DNA of 8,824 nt from CAZVXI01 sp964631295 (GTDB taxonomy: Bacteria; Planctomycetota; Phycisphaerae; Phycisphaerales; SM1A02): the NCBI GenBank assembly GCA_964631295.1, contig CAZVXI010000133.1, positions 1 through 8,824 on the forward strand, read 5' to 3'. The notes under the pieces were generated by a model. The model did no database searches and was not told the DNA's origin. It saw nothing but the letters and a program-made list of their open reading frames with translations. A program made the translations under genes and the position numbers. Positions 1-6,211 of this stretch are shown here, piece after piece (within the stretch, counting starts at the first letter, position 1; each line of letters begins with the position of its first letter).

Positions 1-342
1 AATTCTCCGTTCGGCACGTCGCCCGAGACGTTTACTGAGTCGGGCTGGTACACGTTCCAAGTCACGTTCACGCCATCCGTGACCCCAGACACCGTGGATG
101 TGCTGTTCGAGGTGGTTGACGACAGCGGCGGTACCTTCTTCTCCGCGACGACGCAAAGCAACCCCGCTCAGTACACGCTCTCGACGGCGGGCGGTGACCG
201 CTATGGCTGGCTCACCTACGTGGAAACCGTCGGCGGTTTGCCGGTCGATTCGACCTTCGTGACCCAGATCCCCGCGCCGGCAACGCTGGCTTTGCTCGGC
301 CTCGGCGCGCTGGCGGGGCGTCGCCGTCGTCGCACGGCGTGA
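1..342 (+). CDS. C-terminal part of a secreted protein with a PEP-CTERM-like (PAPA variant) sorting tail
   Basis: The frame is open from base 1 to a TGA at 340-342, so only the last 113 residues are visible and the start lies upstream of the window. The visible body is rich in Thr, Ser, Gly, Val and aromatic residues with alternating hydrophobics, as expected for a beta-rich extracellular domain. The last 24 residues have the three parts of a PEP-CTERM sorting signal: a short IPAPAT motif, a hydrophobic helix of Leu, Gly and Ala, and a terminal run of five arginines before TA. In known PEP-CTERM systems an exosortase recognises this tail and processes the protein at the cell surface. Here the usual Glu of Pro-Glu-Pro is Ala; I recall such variants in Phycisphaerae. 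The function of the main domain cannot be told. A strong terminator follows 28 bp after the stop. Confidence 0.82.
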   Translation, partial: NSPFGTSPETFTESGWYTFQVTFTPSVTPDTVDVLFEVVDDSGGTFFSATTQSNPAQYTLSTAGGDRYGWLTYVETVGGLPVDSTFVTQIPAPATLALLGLGALAGRRRRRTA

Positions 343-370
343 CGCTGGCCCGATATCCAAAGCAACCTAC

Positions 371-401
371 GCCCCGCGGCTCAAAGCCGCGGGGTTGTTT
401 T
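371..401 (+). terminator. Rho-independent terminator after the PEP-CTERM-like gene
   Basis: A perfect 10-bp GC-rich stem (372-381 pairing with 385-394) closes a 3-nt CAA loop. A G-U pair at 371/395 extends it, and the T-rich stretch TTGTTTT follows at 395-401. It lies 28 bp after the plus-strand stop and about 70 bp beyond the stop of the converging minus-strand gene. On the minus strand the stem is not followed by a good T-run, so I assign it to the plus strand. Confidence 0.85.
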
Positions 402-469
402 GCGCCGACGCAACAACTGTCTCTGCAAGTCCGCGGATGGAGCCGCGTGTGGATACACGGGAACGATGC

Positions 470-1024
470 TCACCTGCCGCGGTTGTCGATGATGGCGATG
501 GTGTAGCCGCCCTCGTATTCGTTGCCATCCTCGCTGGTGAAGTGGACCCAGTCGCTGGCCTCTTCAGGGGTGAGCGAGACGGTATCGCCCTGTGTGTGGG
601 CCGAGAGCAACTCTGCAGTGGGATTGCTGAGCAAGACACCTTCGATGCGGTGCTTTGACCAGGATGTCGGTCGAATCCAGAGATGTTCCACGCCACCATC
701 TGCGAGGGGCGCGGCCCATTTGACCGCCCAGCGATCGCGCTGGTCCTTCGGGCCGGTGGCCCAGAGCACGCGCGCGGAATCGAGCATTGCCTGCGCCCCG
801 GCAATCGCCTCGGCGAGTTCTGCATCGTCCTCGATGCTGGGCAGGCGCGTGATGCGCGCGCCATCAACATCGCGATAGGGCGACCGCCGCGAGGCTGCTG
901 CACGATTCGTGTCAGGGCCGGGCGCCGGGGGAGCGGTGTTCGCCTGATCGCAGCCTGCCAGCAGCGCAGAGGTGAGCAGTGGCAGCACGAGGCATCGGTA
1001 CATGTGCGTGCGGGTTGTCATCAT
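470..1024 (-). CDS. DUF2314 (YegJ-like) family lipoprotein
   Basis: The 184-residue product begins with a lipoprotein signal: a hydrophobic stretch from about residue 11 and the lipobox LAGC, so Cys25 would be the lipidated N-terminus. Asp26 at +2 is an inner-membrane retention signal in E. coli; whether this holds in planctomycetes is unknown. Residues about 26-60 form a Pro/Ala/Arg-rich linker. Residues about 75-180 resemble DUF2314: an AQA start, WAVKW, EHLWI, an EGVL..NP segment, a GDTVSLTPEEASDWVHF block and a closing GGY. DUF2314 has no established biochemical role. The start ATG overlaps the stop of the upstream nuclease gene by 4 nt (ATGA), which implies one mRNA and coupled translation. 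An internal Met8 could also serve as the start and would keep most of the signal. I identified the domain by eye, from recalled family motifs. Confidence 0.75.
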   Translation of the reverse strand: MMTTRTHMYRCLVLPLLTSALLAGCDQANTAPPAPGPDTNRAAASRRSPYRDVDGARITRLPSIEDDAELAEAIAGAQAMLDSARVLWATGPKDQRDRWAVKWAAPLADGGVEHLWIRPTSWSKHRIEGVLLSNPTAELLSAHTQGDTVSLTPEEASDWVHFTSEDGNEYEGGYTIAIIDNRGR

Positions 1025-1872
1025 TTGTCGAGCGGCCTCACTCCGGGGAACAGTTGCTGCATAGCTGCATCGTCGAGTTTGCCGCCGACCTTGACCTTTG
1101 CCGGCGAGGGCGCATCTGGCGCGGACGCTGAATCATGGCGGCTTGGGCGATCCTTCGCGCCAGGTTCGTGCGGTTCGTCACCATCCGATGGTGAAGGCGG
1201 CGTGGGCTCGACCCGCACGATGCTCGCTTCATACGCGCGCACCATCGCGGTGGCTTCAGCGAGCGTGTCGGATGGAACCGGGTGGCTGCGCGAGGGTGCC
1301 GAGCGCGGCGGAGATGTGCCCGGCGGCGGGGCTTTCGGCGCAGGTCGGGGCTGTTCAACATCGGCAGGCGATGCCGAGGCGATTTCAAGCCATGGTGTGT
1401 TTGCAAGATCAAACTCGATGATCCACTGCTGCACCTGCTCGGGTGTGAGCCGATGCGGCCGGCGCGTCGGGGTGGATTTTGCATCCGGCGAGGTCGTGTA
1501 ATCGCTGAGCAGTTGTTCGAGGAACCGCGAGGAATCCACGACGGGGCATCGCCTGACGCGCGCTGCCTTGCGCAGCCGGCGGTCGGATGAGACAACCTTG
1601 AGCTGCTTTGGCTGCGGAGCATCGGCAATGCGGTGTTCGATGACATCGTCCGCCTCGCGGCCCGGCCCTGCATACTGAACGGTGATCTGCCCGGTCGGCC
1701 TCTGGAGCCCGGCCTTGCGTGGGCCACCATCGCAGATGAGCCAACTGTGTTCGTGGCGATATCGACTGTTTGACAGCAGGCCGATAAGCCCGGCCAGTTC
1801 GATATGGGCCAGTTCCTTGGGCAGGACGCCGACCGTCTGAAGCACGTTGTAGGCATCGACCAGGAGAGGCAT
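1021..1872 (-). CDS. YacP/Rae1-like NYN-domain ribonuclease with long disordered tail
   Basis: The start chosen is the ATG at 1872, giving 283 residues. The frame stays open to 2094, but that extension would run into rpsU on the other strand and has no domain-like sequence, whereas MPLLVDAYNVL is the classic N-terminus of a NYN/YacP (DUF901) domain. Likely acidic and polar site residues are Asp6 and Asn9 (VDAYNV), Asp48 (ICDGG), Asp75/Asp76 (GREADDVIE) and Asp97 (VVSSDRRLRK); the domain ends near residue 125. B. subtilis YacP (Rae1) is a ribosome-associated endoribonuclease of about 170 residues. Here a further 158 or so residues follow: one short predicted helix (LTPEQVQQWIIEFDL, about 141-155), a Pro/Ser/Arg/Ala-rich low-complexity stretch, and a compact C-terminal segment (VGGKLDDAAMQQLFPGVRPL). 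The gene is divergent from rpsU and overlaps the lipoprotein gene downstream. No Shine-Dalgarno precedes the ATG. Substrate and in vivo role are not shown. Confidence 0.78.
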   Translation of the reverse strand: MPLLVDAYNVLQTVGVLPKELAHIELAGLIGLLSNSRYRHEHSWLICDGGPRKAGLQRPTGQITVQYAGPGREADDVIEHRIADAPQPKQLKVVSSDRRLRKAARVRRCPVVDSSRFLEQLLSDYTTSPDAKSTPTRRPHRLTPEQVQQWIIEFDLANTPWLEIASASPADVEQPRPAPKAPPPGTSPPRSAPSRSHPVPSDTLAEATAMVRAYEASIVRVEPTPPSPSDGDEPHEPGAKDRPSRHDSASAPDAPSPAKVKVGGKLDDAAMQQLFPGVRPLDK

Positions 1873-1887
1873 GGTTGCACCGATCGA

Positions 1888-1893
1888 ATCGTA
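1888..1893 (-). promoter_or_regulatory. Candidate -10 element for the YacP-like gene
   Basis: On the minus strand the hexamer TACGAT (5 of 6 to TATAAT) ends 15 nt before the ATG at 1872. A transcript would start near 1881 and carry a leader of only about 9 nt, with no Shine-Dalgarno. No good -35 hexamer lies at standard spacing, so this is a weak call. The rest of the 1873-2107 gap holds the rpsU promoter candidate and nothing else I can name. Confidence 0.3.
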
Positions 1894-2029
1894 TGGCGAA
1901 AACGTGGCAGGGGAAGGGTGTGCGGATCGCCATGCAGATGATCGAGGCCTACAATCGCCGGTTCTGTGTGAGTTCACCGCTGATTCGGCCGATTTCTCAT
2001 TGATTCGAAGGATCGAGTCGGGGTCGGAC

Positions 2030-2058
2030 TTGCATCGATGATGCTGATTGAGTCTAAT
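2030..2058 (+). promoter_or_regulatory. Candidate sigma-70-type promoter of rpsU
   Basis: TTGCAT at 2030-2035 and TCTAAT at 2053-2058 are separated by exactly 17 nt. The -10 box matches consensus at five of six positions; the -35 box matches mainly in its TTG. Transcription would begin near 2065, giving a leader of about 43 nt that contains the rpsU Shine-Dalgarno. It lies in the gap between the two divergent transcription units, the right place for the start of the plus-strand run. Confidence 0.45.
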
Positions 2059-2107
2059 ACGCGGCTCATTTTTTGCCGCAGGCACAGGGACCAAAGGACC
2101 AAGTTAC

Positions 2108-2296
2108 ATGGCGATCCGTATCAAATCGCGAAGCGGCGAATCGGTGCATCAGATGCTCCGTCGCTTCAAGAAACTGTGTGAGAAGGAAGGGCTGACGAAG
2201 GACGTCAAGCGTCGTCAGTACTTCGAGAAGCCGTCCGAGCGTCGTCGCCGCGCCGCTCGCAAGAGCGCCCAGCGGGTGACGCGTCCGGTGCGATGA
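2108..2296 (+). CDS. rpsU: 30S ribosomal protein S21
   Basis: The product is 62 residues long, starts MAIRIKSRSGESV and is very basic, with the S21 pattern of a short N-terminal strand, a helix containing LRRFKKLCEKEG, and an Arg/Lys-rich second half (QYFEKPSERRRRAARKSA). S21 joins the small subunit late and helps base-pairing between mRNA and the 16S 3' end during initiation. The ATG at 2108 is chosen over an in-frame upstream start at 2048 because it fits the family N-terminus and has AAAGGA at 2093-2098, 9 nt upstream. A promoter candidate lies at 2030-2058. In many bacteria rpsU sits beside dnaG and rpoD; here it heads a run that leads to hppA instead. Confidence 0.95.
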   Translation: MAIRIKSRSGESVHQMLRRFKKLCEKEGLTKDVKRRQYFEKPSERRRRAARKSAQRVTRPVR

Positions 2297-2319
2297 TTCG
2301 TCGGCGTGATCGACTCAGC

Positions 2320-2341
2320 CGCCACGGATCGGACCGTGGCG
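2320..2341 (+). other. Hairpin downstream of rpsU, no T-tract
   Basis: An 8-bp perfect stem (CGCCACGG at 2320-2327, CCGTGGCG at 2334-2341) closes a 6-nt loop, 24 nt after the rpsU stop. No T-run follows, so it is not a standard intrinsic terminator. It could be a weak or factor-assisted terminator, or a 3'-end or processing structure protecting the rpsU message. The remaining gap to 2522 holds only two small inverted repeats (CTTGC/GCAAG at 2391-2405 and GACGGC/GCCGTC at 2420-2433) and no convincing promoter for hppA. Confidence 0.45.
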
Positions 2342-2510
2342 ACAACACCCGGCTCGGCCGGGAACAACAGAAATGTCTACCAGAGAATGACTTGCATCAC
2401 GCAAGCACGCCCAAGGCCCGACGGCCAGCCGTCTGAGCCATCGCTCTCTGTGATTCAACCCGACCCGGGGAAAGCGCAACACCTACGCCCGACGCAGTTG
2501 AGCGGGCCTT

Positions 2511-2515
2511 GGAGG
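2511..2515 (+). promoter_or_regulatory. Strong Shine-Dalgarno that fixes the hppA GTG start
   Basis: GGAGG lies 7 nt upstream of the GTG at 2523. There is no in-frame ATG nearby that would preserve the first membrane helix, so this site decides that hppA starts with GTG. Confidence 0.85.
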
Positions 2516-2522
2516 ATCTGAA

Positions 2523-5126
2523 GTGAATCTCGTGACACTCGCCGACTTTTCGTCCATCTTCTCCGACGCGCCGGTCTGGGTGATCGCCCCGATCGGGGCA
2601 CTGCTGGCCCTGACGATGGCGTTCGTCTTCAGCCGATCGGTGATGAGCCATTCCGAGGGCGATGAGAACATGGTCGAGATCGCCGAGGCCGTCCGCAGGG
2701 GTGCGATGGCGTACCTCACGCGGCAGTACAAGGTCGTGGCGGCCGTGTTCGTGGTGCTGGTGGGCATCCTGCTGGCGATGGGCTTTGCCGGGATCCAGCC
2801 CATGATGACGGCGTTGGGTGTGCCCATCGCAGGGCTCTTCTCCGGGCTGTGCGGCTGGTTCGGCATGAAGATGGCGACCAATGCCTCGGCCCGCACGACG
2901 TTTGCAGCCAAGCAGTCACTCAACGACGGCCTGCGTGTTGCCTTCCGTGCCGGCGCGGTGATGGGCCTCGTCGTCGTTGGCTTCGCGCTGCTGGATGTGT
3001 CTGTCTGGTTCGCGGTCTGGAACCTCATCAGCCCCGAGGGCATGAACCTCGTGGCGATCACCAGTGTCATGCTCAGCTACGGCATGGGTGCTTCCACGCA
3101 GGCGCTCTTCGCGCGTGTGGGCGGGGGCATCTATACCAAGGCGGCGGACGTCGGCGCGGACCTCGTGGGCAAGGTTGAAGCGGGCATCCCCGAAGACGAC
3201 CCGCGCAACCCGGCCACCATCGCAGACAACGTCGGCGATAACGTCGGCGATGTCGCGGGCATGGGCGCGGACCTCTACGAAAGCTACTACGGCTCGATGC
3301 TTGCCTCGATGGCGCTCGGCGCTGCCGCTGCGTTCGGGATGTCATCACTCGCGCAGGGCTCTCAGGAGATGATCGCGATGAAACTCGCGGTCGCGCCGAT
3401 GGCGCTCGCAGGGCTTGGCATCATCTGCGCGGTGATCGGCGTGTTTGTGGTTCGCGCGAAGGAAGATGCATCGTTCAGCCAACTGCTGCGGAGCCTGCAC
3501 TCCGGCGTGTGGGCTGCATCCGGGCTGATCGCGCTGGGCGCGCTCGGCTTGTTCTGGTTCCTCTTCAAGGAAGTGGATTCTGTCAACGGGTTCGGCTTGT
3601 GGGGTTCGATTGTCTCCGGCCTGTCAGCAGGGCTGGTGATCGCGTGGGGGACGGAATATTACACGAGCTACGAACACAAACCCACGCAGGACATCGCAGA
3701 ACAGGCGCAGACCGGCCCGGCAACGGTCATCATCGCAGGCACTGCAGCGGGCATGATCTCGACGTGGATTCCGATCATCACCGTGGTCGTTGGCATTCTG
3801 TGTGCGTTCAGTTTCGCAGGAGGATCAGACAACTTCCTGCTGGGTCTGTACGGCGTGGGCATCGCGGCGGTCGGCATGTTGTCGACGCTGGGCATCACGC
3901 TCGCCACCGATGCGTACGGCCCGATTGCAGACAACGCGGGCGGCAACGCAGAGATGACAGGCCAGCCGCCGTTCGTGCGAGAGCGCACGGACATGCTCGA
4001 TTCGCTGGGCAACACGACCGCTGCGACGGGCAAGGGTTTTGCGATCGGCTCGGCAGCCTTGACGGCGCTCGCGCTGCTTGCTGCGTATGTGCTGGTTGTA
4101 TCCAACAGTCTGGAAAGAATGACCACGCCAAGCGAAGCTGATGCGCAGGCGATTGTTGATGAGACCGGCGGCAGCGTGCAGGGGCTGTTCTCGGCGCGAT
4201 ACCTCGGGTATGGTGAGTTTGCAGTTGTGGATGCGAACGGCAACCGCTTTGGCGGGCTGTATCAGGGTTCGCAGCGCGTGCTGGCAGACCTCAACAATGA
4301 GTTCAAGGGCAAGGTGATTGAGGGCGGACTCGAGTATCAGTGGGTTCAGGATGACAACATGTTCGAGGTGAGTTTGTCGATCGATCATGGCGATCACGCG
4401 CATGATGAGACGTTCCATCTCGTGCCGACCGATCGCGCGACGATCAAGCAGGTTCTGACGTTCTACGATGTCACGCTGATGAACCCGCGTGTGCTGGGTG
4501 GCGTGTTTGTCGGTGTATTGCTTGCGTTTGTGTTCTGCGCGTTCACGATGAGTGCGGTGGGCCGGGCTGCGTATCGCATGATGAATGAATGCCGCCGACA
4601 GTTCGGGATCATGAAGGAACAGTTCAAGAAGGACGGCATGAGCGATTCGGACATTGCCGACCCGATGAAATGGCCGACCAAGGTGATGGTCAACGGCAAG
4701 CAGTTCCCGGATTATGCAGAGTGTGTGGACATCTCCACCGCGGGCGCGCAGCGGGAGATGGTTGTGCCATCGCTGCTGGCGATCATCGTGCCGATCATTG
4801 CCGGGCTTCTGCTGGGGGTGGGCGGCGTGATGGGCATGCTCGTCGGAGGGCTGACGAGCGGGTTTGCGGTGGCGATCTTCATGGCCAACGCAGGCGGCGC
4901 GTGGGACAACGCCAAGAAGTACATTGAAAAGGGCCACTTCGGCGGCAAGGGGTCGGACGCCCACAAGGCAGGCGTGGTGGGTGATACGGTCGGCGACCCG
5001 TTCAAGGATACATCCGGTCCGTCGCTGAACATTCTCATCAAACTCATCGCAATTGTTTCCGTTGTGTTTGCGGGTTTGATCGTGAAGTACTCGCCTGCGA
5101 TCGCAGCAGCGCTGCATCTGTCGTAA
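2523..5126 (+). CDS. hppA: Membrane-bound, K+-dependent, probably Na+-pumping pyrophosphatase
   Basis: The 867-residue multi-pass protein hydrolyses pyrophosphate on the cytoplasmic side and uses the energy to move cations outward. The active-site motifs are present: TKAADVGADLVGKVE (205-219), the Asp-rich block 224-243, DAYGPIADNAGGNAEM (463-478), and GDTVGDPFKDTSGPS near 820-834. Ala500 in GNTTA-ATGKG, with Gly503, is the K+-dependent form; K+-independent enzymes carry Lys there. Glu253 in GADLYESY sits at the helix-6 position used by Na+-pumping and Na+/H+-pumping members (Glu246 in Thermotoga maritima), while plant-type H+ pumps have the Glu one helical turn later. Relative to the usual 660-770 residues the protein has about 110 extra, between helices 12 and 13 (about 527-644), which should face the outside. 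The GTG start has a strong Shine-Dalgarno. rsfS follows after 67 nt. Confidence 0.96.
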   Translation: MNLVTLADFSSIFSDAPVWVIAPIGALLALTMAFVFSRSVMSHSEGDENMVEIAEAVRRGAMAYLTRQYKVVAAVFVVLVGILLAMGFAGIQPMMTALGVPIAGLFSGLCGWFGMKMATNASARTTFAAKQSLNDGLRVAFRAGAVMGLVVVGFALLDVSVWFAVWNLISPEGMNLVAITSVMLSYGMGASTQALFARVGGGIYTKAADVGADLVGKVEAGIPEDDPRNPATIADNVGDNVGDVAGMGADLYESYYGSMLASMALGAAAAFGMSSLAQGSQEMIAMKLAVAPMALAGLGIICAVIGVFVVRAKEDASFSQLLRSLHSGVWAASGLIALGALGLFWFLFKEVDSVNGFGLWGSIVSGLSAGLVIAWGTEYYTSYEHKPTQDIAEQAQTGPATVIIAGTAAGMISTWIPIITVVVGILCAFSFAGGSDNFLLGLYGVGIAAVGMLSTLGITLATDAYGPIADNAGGNAEMTGQPPFVRERTDMLDSLGNTTAATGKGFAIGSAALTALALLAAYVLVVSNSLERMTTPSEADAQAIVDETGGSVQGLFSARYLGYGEFAVVDANGNRFGGLYQGSQRVLADLNNEFKGKVIEGGLEYQWVQDDNMFEVSLSIDHGDHAHDETFHLVPTDRATIKQVLTFYDVTLMNPRVLGGVFVGVLLAFVFCAFTMSAVGRAAYRMMNECRRQFGIMKEQFKKDGMSDSDIADPMKWPTKVMVNGKQFPDYAECVDISTAGAQREMVVPSLLAIIVPIIAGLLLGVGGVMGMLVGGLTSGFAVAIFMANAGGAWDNAKKYIEKGHFGGKGSDAHKAGVVGDTVGDPFKDTSGPSLNILIKLIAIVSVVFAGLIVKYSPAIAAALHLS

Positions 5127-5130
5127 TACA

Positions 5131-5155
5131 TGCCCGCGACTCGACATTGCGGGCG
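5131..5155 (+). other. Hairpin between hppA and rsfS, no T-tract
   Basis: GCCCGC (5132-5137) pairs with GCGGGC (5149-5154) around an 11-nt loop, and a T-G pair at 5131/5155 may extend it. It starts 4 nt after the hppA stop. Without a T-run it is more likely a processing, stability or partial-termination structure than a full terminator. Confidence 0.35.
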
Positions 5156-5193
5156 CAGGTGTCATCATGTGATGAGGCCTGGAGGAGCAGAAG

Positions 5194-5667
5194 ATGACCG
5201 AAGCCCCACGCATGTCGAGCCGAGCGGCGGCAGGAGCCGGTGAGCCAATCGACACTCGCGCATTTGCCATCGAGGCTGCACGTTTGCTGCAGGACACCAA
5301 GTGCACCGAGATCAAACTGATCGAGGTTCGCGGACTGAGCAGTGTGTGCGATTACATTCTGATCGCCTCGGGCACGAGTGATCGGCAGATGCGCACGGTG
5401 AGGCGAGATCTGGAAGACCTCGGCGATCAATACGGGCACCATGCGTTTCGCGCCGACAGCGATAAGGATTCAACGTGGATCATCGTTGACTTTGTTGATC
5501 TGGTTGTGAATCTCTTCGAGCCGAACCTGCGCGCGTATTACGATATCGAGGCGCTGTGGTCGGATGGGCAGCAGGTCGGGTGGGAGCGCGGCGAGGGCGA
5601 GCGGCCGATGCCTCGACTTGTGCGCGATGATGATGATGATGATTCGGAGTTGGGCGAAGAGAGCTGA
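5194..5667 (+). CDS. rsfS: Ribosomal silencing factor RsfS (Iojap/DUF143 family)
   Basis: RsfS binds ribosomal protein L14 (uL14) and blocks joining of the two subunits when nutrients are scarce. The 157-residue product carries the family core at about residues 20-125: a first helix (FAIEAARLLQDTK), the CDYILIASGTSDRQ strand-loop (52-65), and WIIVDFVDLVVNLFEPNLRAYYDIEALW (95-122). In that last motif the common D-x-G-D and H-x-F-x-E-E are changed (Asp for Gly, Asn for His, Pro for the second Glu), so it is a divergent member. It is longer than the usual 105-120 residues, with about 19 extra at the N-terminus and an acidic tail that includes six Asp in a row. GGAGGAG at 5181-5187 lies 6 nt before the ATG; Met7 is a less likely start. 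In many genomes rsfS sits by nadD; here it lies between hppA and panD. Confidence 0.92.
   Translation: MTEAPRMSSRAAAGAGEPIDTRAFAIEAARLLQDTKCTEIKLIEVRGLSSVCDYILIASGTSDRQMRTVRRDLEDLGDQYGHHAFRADSDKDSTWIIVDFVDLVVNLFEPNLRAYYDIEALWSDGQQVGWERGEGERPMPRLVRDDDDDDSELGEES
5626..5643 (+). repeat. (GAT)6 trinucleotide repeat inside rsfS
   Basis: Six perfect GAT units encode residues 145-150 of RsfS as an all-Asp run. Because the unit is three bases, gain or loss of a copy would change only the length of the acidic tail and would not break the frame. Confidence 0.9.
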
Positions 5668-5702
5668 AGCTGCGATCGCCGGTCACTGTTTTCGAGCTGC
5701 CC

Positions 5703-5708
5703 TATGAT
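5703..5708 (+). promoter_or_regulatory. Candidate -10 element just before panD
   Basis: TATGAT (5 of 6 to TATAAT) ends 5 nt before the panD ATG at 5714, so a transcript from it would start at or next to the ATG and be leaderless. There is no Shine-Dalgarno before panD, which agrees. I found no good -35 box at 15-19 nt, so the call rests on the -10 box and its position. Confidence 0.3.
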
Positions 5709-5713
5709 CTGTC

Positions 5714-6118
5714 ATGTTGCGTGAATACCTGTACGCCAAGATTCACCGTTGCGTTGTGACTCGGTGCGACCCGGATTACATGGGGTCGATCACGATTGAT
5801 CCGATGCTGCTGGAAGCGACGGGGATGGCTGTGAATGAGAAGGTGCTCATTGCCGACTGCGATAACGGCAATCGATTCGAGACGTACATCTTTGAAGGTG
5901 AACGCGGCTCGGGCGACATCGGCGTGAACGGTGCGGCGGCGAATATCACCGGCATCGGCCACCACCTTCTGGTGATGTCATTCTGCCAGTTGACGCCCGA
6001 GCAGGCACAGCAGCATCGGCCCAAGGTCGTCATCTGCAATGTGGACAATACGATCGCAGAGCACATCAAGTATCCGCCGAGCAGCACGCCCCAGCCGCTG
6101 GCTGACGTGTCCGCATGA
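5714..6118 (+). CDS. panD: Aspartate 1-decarboxylase (pyruvoyl enzyme)
   Basis: PanD converts L-aspartate to beta-alanine, the precursor that PanC joins to pantoate to make pantothenate and then CoA. The 134-residue product aligns in my reading with the E. coli enzyme (126 residues) along its length. The self-cleavage site is Gly24-Ser25 (YMGSITID), where Ser25 becomes the pyruvoyl group. Lys9, Arg54 (NGNRF), Thr57 and Tyr58 are the expected active-site residues, and ERGSGDIGVNGAAA matches the conserved ERGS...VNGAAA block. A short Pro/Ser-rich tail follows. The gene begins 46 nt after rsfS with no Shine-Dalgarno, but with a -10-like hexamer 5 nt upstream. Neither panB nor panC is in the window. 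Many bacterial PanD proteins need a maturation partner; none is visible here. Confidence 0.95.
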   Translation: MLREYLYAKIHRCVVTRCDPDYMGSITIDPMLLEATGMAVNEKVLIADCDNGNRFETYIFEGERGSGDIGVNGAAANITGIGHHLLVMSFCQLTPEQAQQHRPKVVICNVDNTIAEHIKYPPSSTPQPLADVSA

Positions 6119-6137
6119 GGCGATTTTTCGACATCTC

Positions 6138-6166
6138 TCGACGAGCCGGCGGTGCGATCATGTAAT
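6138..6166 (+). promoter_or_regulatory. Candidate promoter for the 6212-6885 gene pair
   Basis: TCGACG at 6138-6143 and TGTAAT at 6161-6166 are 17 nt apart and match the sigma-70 consensus at four and five of six positions. A start near 6173 would give a leader of about 39 nt containing GAAAGG (6198-6203) at a good distance from the ATG at 6212. It lies in the 93-bp gap after panD, so the pair may be transcribed on its own. Confidence 0.4.
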
Positions 6167-6211
6167 GTGATTCAATGTGACTTTCTTGTATCGATCTGAA
6201 AGGCAAACTTT

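Noticed and set aside
683..1501. A 272-codon plus-strand open frame opposite the lipoprotein and nuclease
   Set aside because: It runs antisense across two genes with clear domain motifs and is rich in Gly, Arg, Ser and Cys without any family signature.
1873..2094. N-terminal extension of the NYN nuclease frame
   Set aside because: It would run past the rpsU promoter and overlap the rpsU leader, and the NYN domain starts directly at the ATG at 1872.
2306..2521. A 71-codon open frame between rpsU and hppA
   Set aside because: It starts with GTG without a Shine-Dalgarno, has no hydrophobic or domain pattern, and its end overlaps the hppA leader. It looks like chance in a GC-rich gap.
5162..5175. 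Inverted repeat TCATCA-TG-TGATGA before rsfS as a possible operator
   Set aside because: Only 6-bp arms, a single copy, AT-poor surroundings and no regulator nearby; expected by chance at this length.
3825..5315. A 496-codon minus-strand open frame opposite hppA and rsfS
   Set aside because: It is His/Arg-rich and low in hydrophobic pattern, the usual mirror of a GC-rich gene, and the opposite strand encodes unmistakable HppA and RsfS.
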